Shown here: positions 24,520 through 33,026 of the stretch, in pieces
Layout of the letters: every line of letters starts with the position of its first letter
Position numbering within the stretch: position 1 is the first letter of the stretch
Assembly: GCF_041737845.1 (NCBI RefSeq)
Contig: NZ_JBGSQX010000072.1
Location: forward strand, 1-52,733
Reading direction: 5' to 3'
Origin: Desulfococcus sp041737845
Lineage (GTDB): Bacteria > Desulfobacterota > Desulfobacteria > Desulfobacterales > Desulfococcaceae
DNA: 52,733 nt
Notes under the pieces: generated by a model
Told to the model about the DNA's origin: nothing
Databases searched by the model: none
Seen by the model: the letters and a program-made list of their open reading frames with translations, nothing else
Program-made: the position numbers and the translations under genes

Positions 24520-24830
24520 CGGCTCCATAAGAACCGGAATTCCCGCGTTACGCCCCCTCCCTCGTCCCCGCGGCATACGTCAAGTGCGCTGCGGGGATTC
24601 GCAAACCTGGATCTCGAACCTTTTTGAAAAACTTCTGCAATGCGACTTTTTCGGGTTTATCATCCTTTGATTTCCATCGATCCCCGGGCCATGGAAATTA
24701 CACACCATTTTCCATGAATTACCGGTGAGATCTGCAACCCAATCCCCCCTGCACCGATCGCCTAAAAAATTATTTAACTATACAAATTTATATGGTTAAG
24801 ATTTTTTGGGACTATGAAGTATAATTTCTG

Positions 24831-24859
24831 TTGACAGAAATCTATAAAATTTGTTATAT
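24831..24859 (+). promoter_or_regulatory. Sigma-70 promoter of the sigma-54 activator gene
   Basis: TTGACA (24831-24836), a 17-base spacer and TTATAT (24854-24859) lie in the AT-rich part of the 440-base gap after motB. The predicted start near 24866 gives a 95-base leader. The rest of the gap (24520-24830) shows no gene. Confidence 0.65.
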
Positions 24860-24960
24860 GCTTTTTCAACTTCGGCAACCCCTGATTCCAGAACCTGAAG
24901 ACGGCAGACGCTTCAATCGACGCACCGACACCAACGGCACACAATGGAGGTTGAATCCTC

Positions 24961-25977
24961 ATGATGAATCTGGCTGTAAAAAATGACATCTCGGAAGCAC
25001 CCTTTCCACGACTCCAGGACCGGTTTCAAGGCATCATCGGCCGGAGCCAGCCCATTCTGGACATTTTTCGGCTGGTGGAAAAGGTCGCCGACAGCGACAG
25101 CACCATTTTCATCAACGGTGAGAGCGGAACGGGAAAGGGCCTGATCGCCAGGGCAATCCACGACAATTCCAGCCGCCGGAACCGCCCCTTCGTCGCCGTC
25201 AACTGCAGCGCCATCCCGGAAAGCCTCATGGAGAGCGAGCTCTTCGGTCATGTCCGCGGCGCCTTCACCGGCGCCAATTCGGATCGAATCGGACGGTTTG
25301 AACAGGCCAATAAAGGGACCCTCTTCCTGGACGAGGTGGGCGACATGAGCCCGGACCTTCAGGTCAAGATCCTCAGGGCGATCGAGGAACGCGAGGTCGA
25401 GCCTCTGGGAGGGTGCAAGAAGATCAAGGTGGACGTCCGGATCATTACGGCGACCCATAAGGACATGCGGAAAGAGGTCGAAAGAGGAAATTTTCGCGAA
25501 GACCTCTATTACCGCCTGTATGTCATCCCGATTAAAATGCCCTCCCTGCGGGAGTGCCGGGAGGACATTCCGCTTCTCGTCGATCATTTTCTTGATCATT
25601 TCAACACCAGAAACAAACGCAGCGTGGCCGCTGTTTCCGAAAACGCCCTGGACGTTTTGAAATCCTATTCCTGGCCCGGCAATATCCGGGAACTGAAAAA
25701 TATGATGGAACGCCTGGTGGTGCTCCAGGGGGAAGGTCGCATCACGCGGCGCAGCCTCCCCTGCGAACTCACCCAAAGCCGCATGCCCAGGATGCCCCAT
25801 GACATCGATATCTCCGACGAAGGCATCTGCCTCCATACCGCCGTCACCGAATACGAAAAAGCGCTGATCCTCAAATCCCTTGAAAAGACCCAGTGGGTGA
25901 AAAAGCAGGCGGCAGACCTCCTGCAACTGAAAAGAACGACCCTCGTGGAGAAGATCAAGCGCTACAACCTGCACTAG
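24961..25977 (+). CDS. Sigma-54-dependent activator without receiver domain (FlrA/FleQ-like candidate)
   Basis: The 338-aa protein starts almost directly with the AAA+ domain (about residues 25-250). It has Walker A GESGTGKG, the sigma-54 contact loop GAFTGA, Walker B GTLFLDEVGDM, REDLYYRL and the sensor region SWPGNIRELKNMMERL. A Fis-type helix-turn-helix ends the protein (KKQAADLLQLKRTTLVEKIK). There is no phospho-receiver and only about 25 residues before the AAA+ domain, so activity must be set by abundance or a partner. Its position beside motAB and the sigma-54 flagellar promoters suggests it is the flagellar master activator. GGAGG lies 11 bases before the ATG. Confidence 0.88.
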   Translation: MMNLAVKNDISEAPFPRLQDRFQGIIGRSQPILDIFRLVEKVADSDSTIFINGESGTGKGLIARAIHDNSSRRNRPFVAVNCSAIPESLMESELFGHVRGAFTGANSDRIGRFEQANKGTLFLDEVGDMSPDLQVKILRAIEEREVEPLGGCKKIKVDVRIITATHKDMRKEVERGNFREDLYYRLYVIPIKMPSLRECREDIPLLVDHFLDHFNTRNKRSVAAVSENALDVLKSYSWPGNIRELKNMMERLVVLQGEGRITRRSLPCELTQSRMPRMPHDIDISDEGICLHTAVTEYEKALILKSLEKTQWVKKQAADLLQLKRTTLVEKIKRYNLH

Positions 25978-26064
25978 CCCTCAGGGCATTCATGATGGCC
26001 CGGTTTGGATTCGTATTTGCTGAAATGCTGAAAAAGCCGTTCTATTATGACCCAATCGCTGTTT

Positions 26065-26091
26065 AAAAAAGGGTCAATCTGACCCTTTTTT
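26065..26091. terminator. Bidirectional rho-independent terminator
   Basis: AAAAAAGGGTCA-ATC-TGACCCTTTTTT forms a perfect stem with A-run and T-run, about 90 bases after the activator gene. Confidence 0.85.
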
Positions 26092-26252
26092 CACGCTTTT
26101 GCGTTCCCCTCCGATCTTGCTCTTGACTTTCGTCCCCCGATCATCGACATCCATAAAGACGATTTTTTAAGGAATCATGTTTCTCCTTTTTCCGGCTCAG
26201 GGGTTTGGCTGTTGGGCTAAAACCGGCTGAGGCCGCAATTGCCGGAGGATGT

Positions 26253-26792
26253 ATGACGGAATCATCCATACCCAGAATTCACGTGTCTCCGGACACGGCG
26301 ACGGAACTCGCCCCCCTGTTTCAAAAAGGTATCCGGGTGTCAGTTGAGACGGGATGCACGATCAGATCCCTGCTGCAGGACCAATGGGCAATCCCCCCCG
26401 ATTACATCACGGGAAGAATCAGCACGATGTTTCTCAACGGAAAGCCTTTGGATGACATGGACGAAGCCCGGGTCAGGGACGGCGACGTTCTGGCCCTTTC
26501 CTCGGCCATGCCGGGACTGGTGGGCGCGGTCATGCGGCGCGGAGGCTTTTATGCGAGTCTCCGGGGCGGCATCACCTACCACGAGGCGGCTGCGGAGGCG
26601 GGCGTCCTGAGAGGCACCATCACCGTCAAGCTCTTCAACCTGCTGATCCGGGAACTGGGCCCAGGCTTTCTCGCGCATGGCTTTCGTGCAAGCCGCCGCG
26701 ACCTGCCCGACGGGGTTCTCCCCGCGGACGACAGCCCCCAAGCCCATAACGGAGATGTGTTCATCATCGCTCCTCCCCCCCCATCCGCCTGA
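26253..26792 (+). CDS. Uncharacterised conserved-looking protein beside AOR
   Basis: The product is 179 aa from ATG 26253, preceded by GGAGG; an in-frame extension to 26205 is weaker. No family is recognised with certainty. There is no signal peptide or membrane segment. The middle (ISTMFLNGKPLDDMDEARVR then DGDVLALSSAMPGLVGAVMR) reads like a beta-grasp (ThiS/MoaD-like) strand-turn pattern. The end, HNGDVFIIAPPPPSA, repeats a similar GDVxxI strand. It does not end in Gly-Gly, so sulfur-carrier chemistry is not supported. It precedes the AOR gene but is separated from it by that gene's own promoter. Confidence 0.65.
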   Translation: MTESSIPRIHVSPDTATELAPLFQKGIRVSVETGCTIRSLLQDQWAIPPDYITGRISTMFLNGKPLDDMDEARVRDGDVLALSSAMPGLVGAVMRRGGFYASLRGGITYHEAAAEAGVLRGTITVKLFNLLIRELGPGFLAHGFRASRRDLPDGVLPADDSPQAHNGDVFIIAPPPPSA

Positions 26793-26932
26793 GCGCCGGC
26801 CGCACCCCGCCGCGCCATCGTTGCGGCGGGGACGGCATTCGGCCCCACGCTGTTTTTCTTCCTGGCAGCTATTTTGCATAGATAATCTCCCAGCGGTGCT
26901 TTTCGATGCGGACCATCGGCCAGGTATTTGTA

Positions 26933-26961
26933 TTGACATGGGGAAGTGATTTTAATATAAT
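26933..26961 (+). promoter_or_regulatory. Perfect consensus sigma-70 promoter of the AOR gene
   Basis: TTGACA (26933-26938), exactly 17 bases, then TATAAT (26956-26961): both hexamers and the spacing match the consensus fully. The predicted start near 26968 gives a leader of about 120 bases. Strong constitutive or repressor-controlled expression is expected. Confidence 0.85.
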
Positions 26962-27088
26962 AATACCGATTAGTTATTTTATATCTGTATGTGTAACCCC
27001 ACTTCTTCTATCGTTAAAAAACTTCCTGATCGCAGAATAATCAAACCTCAAATAACGAAAACAAACATTTCAAGGAGGCTGTGAAGTT

Positions 27089-28825
27089 ATGGACAAAATA
27101 TTACGTATCGACGTTGGCGCGGCAGGCGGGCCCAAGGCCACGGTGACCGATCTCGGCGCATACGCCGGCATGGGCGGCAGGGCGATGACCTCCATGGTCG
27201 TCAGCAGCGAAGTCCCCCCGGACTGCCACCCCTTAGGCCCTGAGAATAAACTCGTCATTGCCCCCGGACTGATGAGCGGTTCCGCCGCTTCGACCTCCGG
27301 ACGGATCTCGGTCGGCTGCAAGAGCCCGCTGACCGGCGGCATCAAGGAATCCAACGCCGGCGGACAGGCCGGCCAGGTTATGGCAAGGCTGGGATATGCG
27401 GCCATCATCCTCGAAGGCGAAAACAAATCCGATGATCTCTACAAGATTTTCATCGACAAAGACAAGGTTGAGATCACCCCGGCCAACGAATTCAAGATGA
27501 CGACCAACTACGATCTGGCCGACAAGATGAAAGCCCGGCATGGCGAGAAGGTGGCCATGATCTCCATCGGCCCCGCCGGCGAAATGAAGCTCTGCGCCGC
27601 TTCCATCGCCGTCACCGACCGGGAGTTCCGGCCGTCCCGCCACGCTGGCCGGGGCGGCGTCGGCGCGGTCATGGGCGCCAAGGGCATCAAGGTCATCATC
27701 CTGGACGACACCGGCTGCGGGATGAGAAAACCCAAGGATGCGGAGCGATTCAAGGCGGCCAACAAGCTTTTTGTGGAAGGCCTCAGAAAACACGCGGTGA
27801 CGGGGGAAGGGCTTCCGGCCTACGGCACCAACGTTCTGACCAACGTCATCAACGAAGCAGGAGCGTATCCGACCTACAATTTCCAGAAGGGCCAATACGC
27901 CGACGCCTCCAAGATCAGCGGCGAGGCCCAGGCCGAGCTGGAGCAGAAACGCGGCGGGAACCCCACCCACGGCTGCCACGTGGGTTGCGCCATCCGGTGC
28001 TCCGGCATCTTTGTGGACAAGGACGGCAACTACATCACCAAACAGCCGGAATACGAGACGGTCTGGGCCCACGGCGGAAACTGCGGCATCTGTGACCTGG
28101 ACGCCATCGCCAGGCTCGACTTCATGGACGACAATATCGGTCTCGATACCATCGATATGGGCGTGGCGATCGGCGTGGCCATGGAGGCCGGTCTGCTCAA
28201 GTTCGGTGACGCCGAAGGCGCCATCAAACTGCTGGAAGAGGTGGGCAAGGGCACGCCGATGGGGCGGATCATCGGCAACGGCGCAGCCTTCACGGCCAAG
28301 GCGTTCGGGATCGAGCGGGCGCCGGTGGTCAAGAACCAGGCCATGCCGGCCTACGATCCCCGCGCCGTCAAGGGCATCGGCGTGACCTACGCCACCACGC
28401 CCATGGGCGCGGACCATACCGCCGGATACGCCATCGCCACCAACATCCTCAAGGTCGGCGGCGACGTCGACCCCCTGGGCAAAGAAGGGCAGATCGAGCT
28501 GTCGCGGAACCTTCAAATCGCCACGGCCGCCCTGGACGCCACGGGCTACTGCCTGTTCATCGCCTTCGCCATCCTCGACCAGCAGGAGACCTTCGGCGCC
28601 ATGGTGGACAGCATCAACGGCATGTATGACCTCAACATGACCGGCGACGACGTGGTGGCCCTGGGCAAGAAGATCCTGTCCATGGAGCGCGAATTCAACC
28701 GCAAGGCCGGCTTCACGAAGGAAGACGACCGCCTGCCGCGCTTCATGAAGCGAGAGGCCATCGGACCCCACAATGTCACCTTCGATATCGCGGATGAAGA
28801 ACTCGACAAGGTCTTCAACTGGTAA
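27089..28825 (+). CDS. aor: Aldehyde:ferredoxin oxidoreductase (tungsten-type)
   Basis: The 578-aa protein is full length for the AOR family of bis-tungstopterin, 4Fe-4S enzymes. These oxidise aldehydes to acids with ferredoxin, or run in reverse. The N-terminal domain has LGAYAGMGGRAMTSMVV and GRISVGCKSPLTGGIKESNA. A pterin-binding RPSRHAGRGGVGAVMGAKGI is near residue 180. Cluster cysteines are in HGCHVGCAIRC, with the distal Cys in DATGYCLF. It begins with ATG 27089 behind AAGGAGG. The product ends before a strong terminator. Substrate is not predictable from sequence. Confidence 0.94.
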   Translation: MDKILRIDVGAAGGPKATVTDLGAYAGMGGRAMTSMVVSSEVPPDCHPLGPENKLVIAPGLMSGSAASTSGRISVGCKSPLTGGIKESNAGGQAGQVMARLGYAAIILEGENKSDDLYKIFIDKDKVEITPANEFKMTTNYDLADKMKARHGEKVAMISIGPAGEMKLCAASIAVTDREFRPSRHAGRGGVGAVMGAKGIKVIILDDTGCGMRKPKDAERFKAANKLFVEGLRKHAVTGEGLPAYGTNVLTNVINEAGAYPTYNFQKGQYADASKISGEAQAELEQKRGGNPTHGCHVGCAIRCSGIFVDKDGNYITKQPEYETVWAHGGNCGICDLDAIARLDFMDDNIGLDTIDMGVAIGVAMEAGLLKFGDAEGAIKLLEEVGKGTPMGRIIGNGAAFTAKAFGIERAPVVKNQAMPAYDPRAVKGIGVTYATTPMGADHTAGYAIATNILKVGGDVDPLGKEGQIELSRNLQIATAALDATGYCLFIAFAILDQQETFGAMVDSINGMYDLNMTGDDVVALGKKILSMEREFNRKAGFTKEDDRLPRFMKREAIGPHNVTFDIADEELDKVFNW

Positions 28826-28851
28826 TTTTCGACAGGTCGCAGTCGTTCCCT

Positions 28852-28886
28852 GCGGGGGCGGGCAAACGCCCGCCCCCGCTCTTTTT
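28852..28886 (+). terminator. Rho-independent terminator after AOR
   Basis: A perfect 12-bp GC stem (GCGGGGGCGGGC/GCCCGCCCCCGC) with an AAAC loop is followed by TCTTTTT. Confidence 0.9.
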
Positions 28887-28934
28887 CGCCCCGCCGCCGG
28901 GGCGTTGTCCGCGGAGGGTGATGGGCGCGGCCGC

Positions 28935-29816
28935 TTACGCCAGTTCCATGATCTCGAAGGTGTAATCCGAGAGGTCCATGACCAGCAGACGGTTTCTGAG
29001 GGTCTCAGGGCTCCCCAGAAGGAGCTTGACGACCTCGGCGCATTCCAGGGCCGAGAGAATGGTGATGGCGTGGGGGAGGCACCCCAGGGACCGCTCGACT
29101 CCTTTTTCGTCGACGGTCTCCCGATCGCCGTATACCAGGCAAAGCCCCTCGTCCTCCGGGAAAATGGTCGTCACATGGCCGGCAACGCCGGCAATGGCGG
29201 CTGAAACCAGGGGAACCCCCAGCGCCTTTGCCGCGGATTCCATAATAAATCGATACTTGAGGGTATCCAGGCAGTCCACCACCACGTCGGATCCCCGGAT
29301 CAGCCCGGCCGCCGTATCCTGATCCAGAAAGACCCCATGGGCCGAGACCGCTACGGAAGGATTGACCTGGGCGATCCGCCGGCGGGCCGCCTCCGCCTTG
29401 GGCATCCCCAGCCCAGCCACCGTGCTGTAGAGCTGCCGGTTGAGATTGCTCTCGTCGAACCGGTCTCCGTCAACGAGGCGGAGGGTGCCGATGCCGTCCC
29501 TGGCCAGAATCTCGGTCACGGTCCCGCCGAGCCCGCCCAGGCCCACCACCGTCACCGTGGCCCCCAACAGCCTTGCCTGGTCCGCCGGGGAGAAGGTCTT
29601 CATGTTCCGGGTGTAGCGCTCGGGCCAGACCCGGATGTCGATGGCGGCCCGCTCCACCTCCCAGCCGGCTTTCTGGAATCTTCGGGCGATTTCAGCCACC
29701 GCGGATGTGCCAATGCCATCGTACGGCGTACCGTCGGGGAGAAAAGCCCCCCGGACCGCGCCCCGGATCGCCTGCGCCATCTCCTCCGGCGCGCCAGGCC
29801 CTGCGACCTCGCCCAT
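28935..29816 (-). CDS. ThiF/MoeB/HesA-family E1-like adenylyltransferase
   Basis: The 293-aa protein has an N-terminal extension of about 85 residues and a Rossmann ATP-binding domain with VVGLGGLGGTVTEILARDGI. Next come RLVDGDRFDESNLNRQLY (the Asn-x-x-Arg-Gln adenylation motif) and VVVDCLDTLKYRFIMESAAK. Such enzymes adenylate the C-terminal Gly-Gly of a MoaD/ThiS carrier. The carrier is encoded immediately upstream: its stop overlaps this start by one base (TGATG). No CxxC zinc pairs are visible, unlike many MoeB proteins. The context points to pterin or sulfur supply for the nearby AOR. Confidence 0.88.
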   Translation of the reverse strand: MGEVAGPGAPEEMAQAIRGAVRGAFLPDGTPYDGIGTSAVAEIARRFQKAGWEVERAAIDIRVWPERYTRNMKTFSPADQARLLGATVTVVGLGGLGGTVTEILARDGIGTLRLVDGDRFDESNLNRQLYSTVAGLGMPKAEAARRRIAQVNPSVAVSAHGVFLDQDTAAGLIRGSDVVVDCLDTLKYRFIMESAAKALGVPLVSAAIAGVAGHVTTIFPEDEGLCLVYGDRETVDEKGVERSLGCLPHAITILSALECAEVVKLLLGSPETLRNRLLVMDLSDYTFEIMELA

Positions 29817-30049
29817 CACCCGCCTCCCACCGGCGGGAAGATGCCCAGCCGGTCGCCGTCGCTCAGCACCGATGCCAGGAGCGCACGCTTGTTGTTCACG
29901 AAAATGAGCTTGGCCTCGCCTTCGCGGATGTCGAGTCTGGAGACGATGTCCTGGACGGTCGTCCCGGGGGCGATGGGATACCGGTCTGAATCCGGCGGCA
30001 TCCGATTTGCCAGTGTGGCGAACAGTTTCAGGGATATGGTTGCATTCAT
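29816..30049 (-). CDS. MoaD/ThiS-like sulfur carrier protein
   Basis: The 77-aa beta-grasp protein begins MNATISLKLFATLANRMPPD and ends DGDRLGIFPPVGGG, the C-terminal di-glycine that E1 enzymes adenylate and that then carries a thiocarboxylate. The middle (PGTTVQDIVSRLDI, AKLIFVNNKRA) fits MoaD of tungsten/molybdenum enzyme clusters. It lies between the NtrC-type regulator (9-base gap) and the ThiF-like E1 (overlap), so the three are one operon. Confidence 0.9.
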   Translation of the reverse strand: MNATISLKLFATLANRMPPDSDRYPIAPGTTVQDIVSRLDIREGEAKLIFVNNKRALLASVLSDGDRLGIFPPVGGG

Positions 30050-30058
30050 CGGGCTACC

Positions 30059-31432
30059 TCAGTTGACGGAGGGCATCTCCTCACCCTCCATTTCATAGAT
30101 CTTGAGTTTCCGATAGAGGGTTTTTCGGCCGATGCCGAGGATCTCCGAGGCCTTGGCCCGGTTCCCGCCCACATATCTCAAAACCCGCTGGATATGGTCT
30201 TTCTCCATTTCCATCAGGCTGAAAAAGGGCGTGTCCCTCGCGGGCGCATCCCGGGTCGCCTCCACCAGCTCCCGGGGCAGGCCCCGTTCCGTGATCCATC
30301 CGTCCTCGGCCAGGATGATCCCCCGCTCGATCACATTTTGGAGTTCGCGGATATTCCCGGGCCAGTCATAGGCCATGAGGCACTGCCTGGCCGGTTTCGA
30401 CACCTGGCAGGGAAGGGGCCCCATGCTCAGTTTCCGCAGGAAATGTTCAATCAGGAGCGGGATATCCTCTTTTCGCTCCCGAAGCGGCGCCAGCTCGATA
30501 TTGAAAACATTGATCCGGTGGTAGAGCGCCTGGCTGAAACGGCCGGCCTCCACCTCTTCGGTCAGGTTCCGGTTGGTGGCGAAGATAAACCGGATATCGA
30601 CGCGTCGCTCATCCTGTCCCCCGACCCTGCGGAAGGTCTGGCTTTCCAGGACCCGCAGCAGGGAGGCCTGGACGTCCATGGGCAGTTCCCCGATCTCGTC
30701 GAGGAAGAGGGTCCCCTTGTGGGCCAGGGCCAGGAGGCCGTCCCGCGATTCGGCCGCGCCGGTGAATGCCCCCTTCCGATACCCGAAAAGCTCGCTCAGT
30801 ATCAGCTCCTTCTGGAGGGTCCCGCAGTTTTTGGTGATCAGCGGGAATCCGGACCGCCGGCTCTGGTGGTGAATGTTCCGCGAGACGACGTTCTTGCCGG
30901 TGCCGCTTTCGCCGGTGATGAGCACCGGCACTTGCGTCGGGGCAACCTTGTCCGCCAGGTATCTCACGTGGGCCAGCGTCGGAGAGGTGCCGATGAGGGT
31001 ATCGGTCGGGGCCTCCCCCTGCTTGTGGCGAAGCAGGCGGTTTTCCCGTTGAAGGCAGGCCCGCTGGTACGCCTTTTCGATGACCAGCTCCAGCCGATCC
31101 AGGTTGAAGGGCTTGGTGATATAGTCGTAGGCGCTTCGCTTCATCGCCTCCACCGCGCTGTCGATATCCCCGAACCCGGTGATGAGGATGATCTCCGCGC
31201 CCATGGAGGCCTTCCTGAACCGCTCCATCAGTTCAATGCCGTTGCCGTCGGGCAGTTGGATATCCAGGACAATGACATCGAACTGCCGCCTTCGGACAAG
31301 CATCAGGGCCTCTTTGGCGGTTCCCGCCGTTGCCACGCTTCTTTCCGCCGCCGACAGCTCCTTTTCAAACAGGCGCCGGATGGATTGTTCGTCGTCAACA
31401 ACGAGAAGCTGTATGGGTTCCCTCGGGGGCAT
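30059..31432 (-). CDS. NtrC-family sigma-54 response regulator
   Basis: The 457-aa protein has a receiver domain (residues about 8-120; VVDDEQSIRRLF, phospho-Asp in VIVLDIQLPDGNG, Lys in YDYITKPFNL). The sigma-54 AAA+ domain follows, with Walker A GESGTGKN, GAFTGA and Walker B GTLFLDEIGELP. The Fis-type HTH (NRAKASEILGIGRKTLYRKL) ends the protein. The usual REDLYYRL motif reads SQALYHRI. It is first in an operon with the MoaD-like and ThiF-like genes, so it may govern the AOR module. However, the AOR promoter is sigma-70 type. No cognate kinase is adjacent. Confidence 0.92.
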   Translation of the reverse strand: MPPREPIQLLVVDDEQSIRRLFEKELSAAERSVATAGTAKEALMLVRRRQFDVIVLDIQLPDGNGIELMERFRKASMGAEIILITGFGDIDSAVEAMKRSAYDYITKPFNLDRLELVIEKAYQRACLQRENRLLRHKQGEAPTDTLIGTSPTLAHVRYLADKVAPTQVPVLITGESGTGKNVVSRNIHHQSRRSGFPLITKNCGTLQKELILSELFGYRKGAFTGAAESRDGLLALAHKGTLFLDEIGELPMDVQASLLRVLESQTFRRVGGQDERRVDIRFIFATNRNLTEEVEAGRFSQALYHRINVFNIELAPLRERKEDIPLLIEHFLRKLSMGPLPCQVSKPARQCLMAYDWPGNIRELQNVIERGIILAEDGWITERGLPRELVEATRDAPARDTPFFSLMEMEKDHIQRVLRYVGGNRAKASEILGIGRKTLYRKLKIYEMEGEEMPSVN

Positions 31433-31766
31433 AATCGCTCGTCAACCTTTTGTATTATTCAGATTAAATATCGAGCCGACGGTCATTCCGCATCATATTG
31501 TCCCCCCTTGCTCAACGATGGGAGGATGCGGCATCTCCATGGCCGTCTTTCTATAATCTGCGACGGCTGCCGGATTTTTCAAGGAATGGCGCCACATTTA
31601 TCATTCAGATTTCCATATCCGGGCGGAAGCCCGCCATAGCCATCCCCGCCCCGACATTATCCTTGATCCGGACGGGCCGATTGGGATAGGGTATGCCCGC
31701 CGCGGACCACCGCGTCCAAATGAATGCCCCGCGCGGGAAGCATCACGCCCCAAAAAGGAGCACGCC
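31433..31766. other. Divergent intergenic region, no gene seen
   Basis: This 334-base gap separates the regulator (minus) from the nuclease pair (plus). I see no ORF with coding character and no clear -24/-12 or consensus -35/-10 box. An AAGGAG ribosome binding site for the plus-strand gene is at its right end. Confidence 0.5.
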
Positions 31767-33026
31767 ATGCCGACCATTATCCATACCGCAGACATCCATC
31801 TCGACAGCCCCCTCCGGAACCTTCCTGCCTACGAAGGCGCGCCGGTCGAGGCAATCCGCGGCGCGGCCCGAAAGGCCTTTGACGGCCTCATCGAGGAAGC
31901 CGTCAGCCGGCCGGCCGACCTGCTTTTGATCTCGGGCGATCTTTACGACGGGGACTGGCAGGACTACAACACGGGCCTCTATTTCGCCGCGCGGATGGCC
32001 CGCCTCAGGGAGGCTGGCATCCCCGTCTGCATCATCGCGGGCAACCACGACGCTGAAAGCCGGATGTCCCGGACCCTGAGGCTTCCCGACAATGTCCATA
32101 TCCTCCCCGCCGACCGGCCCGGAACGGTCCTTCTGGAGAAGATCGGCGTCGCCGTCCACGGCCAGGGATTTTCCGCCCCGGCGGTCAAGAACAACCTTGC
32201 CGCGCGGTATCCCGACGCCCTGCCGGGGGTCGTCAACATCGGGATGCTCCATACCTGCGCCACGGGGCGGGAGGGCCACGAACCCTATGCCCCCTGCAGC
32301 CTGGATGATCTGCGCGCCAGGGGATACCAGTATTGGGCCCTGGGCCATGTCCACCAGCGGGAGGTCCTGTGCGAGAACCCCCCCGTCATTTTTCCGGGAA
32401 ACATCCAGGGGCGCCATATCCGCGAAACCGGTCCCAAAGGCTGCATGATCGTCACCACGGCCGACGGATACGTCAGCGCCGCCTTGTTCCACCGGCTGGA
32501 CCGCATCCGGTGGGAGCGCATCGACGTCGACGTGCGGGATGCCGCCGATGCCCATGACGCCGTGGGGGCGGCATGTGACGAGACCCTGCGCCTCCTGGAG
32601 GAAAACAGCGGGCTTCCCATGGCCGTCCGCATCGCCCTCTCCGGCCGGTCCGCCGTTCATGACCCGCTCTCGGCCGACCCGGAGCGATGGCTCAACCAGC
32701 TCCGTCTCGATCTCCTGGATGCCGGCGGCGGAGCCGTCTGGGTGGAATCCATGGAGATCCGCACCGCTTCGCCGGCGGACATGGAAATCATCGAAGACAG
32801 CCCCATCGGGGAGCTGCTGACGCTTGCCGACGGCATCGCCTCGGATCCCTCCCTCATGGCGGAGATGGACGGCGTCATGGCGGAGCTCTTCAAAAAGCTG
32901 CCCAAGGAGGTGCGGGACGCCCTGGCCGGCCCGGCGGATGATCCGCACGCCTGGCTTGCCGAGACGGCCCGGGGCGTCCGGCCCATGCTCCTCGGCCGGC
33001 TTCTTGGCCGGGGACGGCCCCGATGA
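31767..33026 (+). CDS. YhaO/SbcD-like DNA repair exonuclease subunit (metallophosphoesterase)
   Basis: The 419-aa protein shows all five calcineurin-type metal-binding motifs in order: HTADIHLD (residues about 6-13), LLISGDLYDGD, IAGNHDAES, MLHTCA and YWALGHVHQRE. This is the Mre11/SbcD fold, in the YhaO variant with a long C-terminal capping region. It should act with the SMC-like ATPase encoded next (ATGA overlap) in processing DNA ends. AAGGAG precedes the ATG. Confidence 0.92.
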   Translation: MPTIIHTADIHLDSPLRNLPAYEGAPVEAIRGAARKAFDGLIEEAVSRPADLLLISGDLYDGDWQDYNTGLYFAARMARLREAGIPVCIIAGNHDAESRMSRTLRLPDNVHILPADRPGTVLLEKIGVAVHGQGFSAPAVKNNLAARYPDALPGVVNIGMLHTCATGREGHEPYAPCSLDDLRARGYQYWALGHVHQREVLCENPPVIFPGNIQGRHIRETGPKGCMIVTTADGYVSAALFHRLDRIRWERIDVDVRDAADAHDAVGAACDETLRLLEENSGLPMAVRIALSGRSAVHDPLSADPERWLNQLRLDLLDAGGGAVWVESMEIRTASPADMEIIEDSPIGELLTLADGIASDPSLMAEMDGVMAELFKKLPKEVRDALAGPADDPHAWLAETARGVRPMLLGRLLGRGRPR

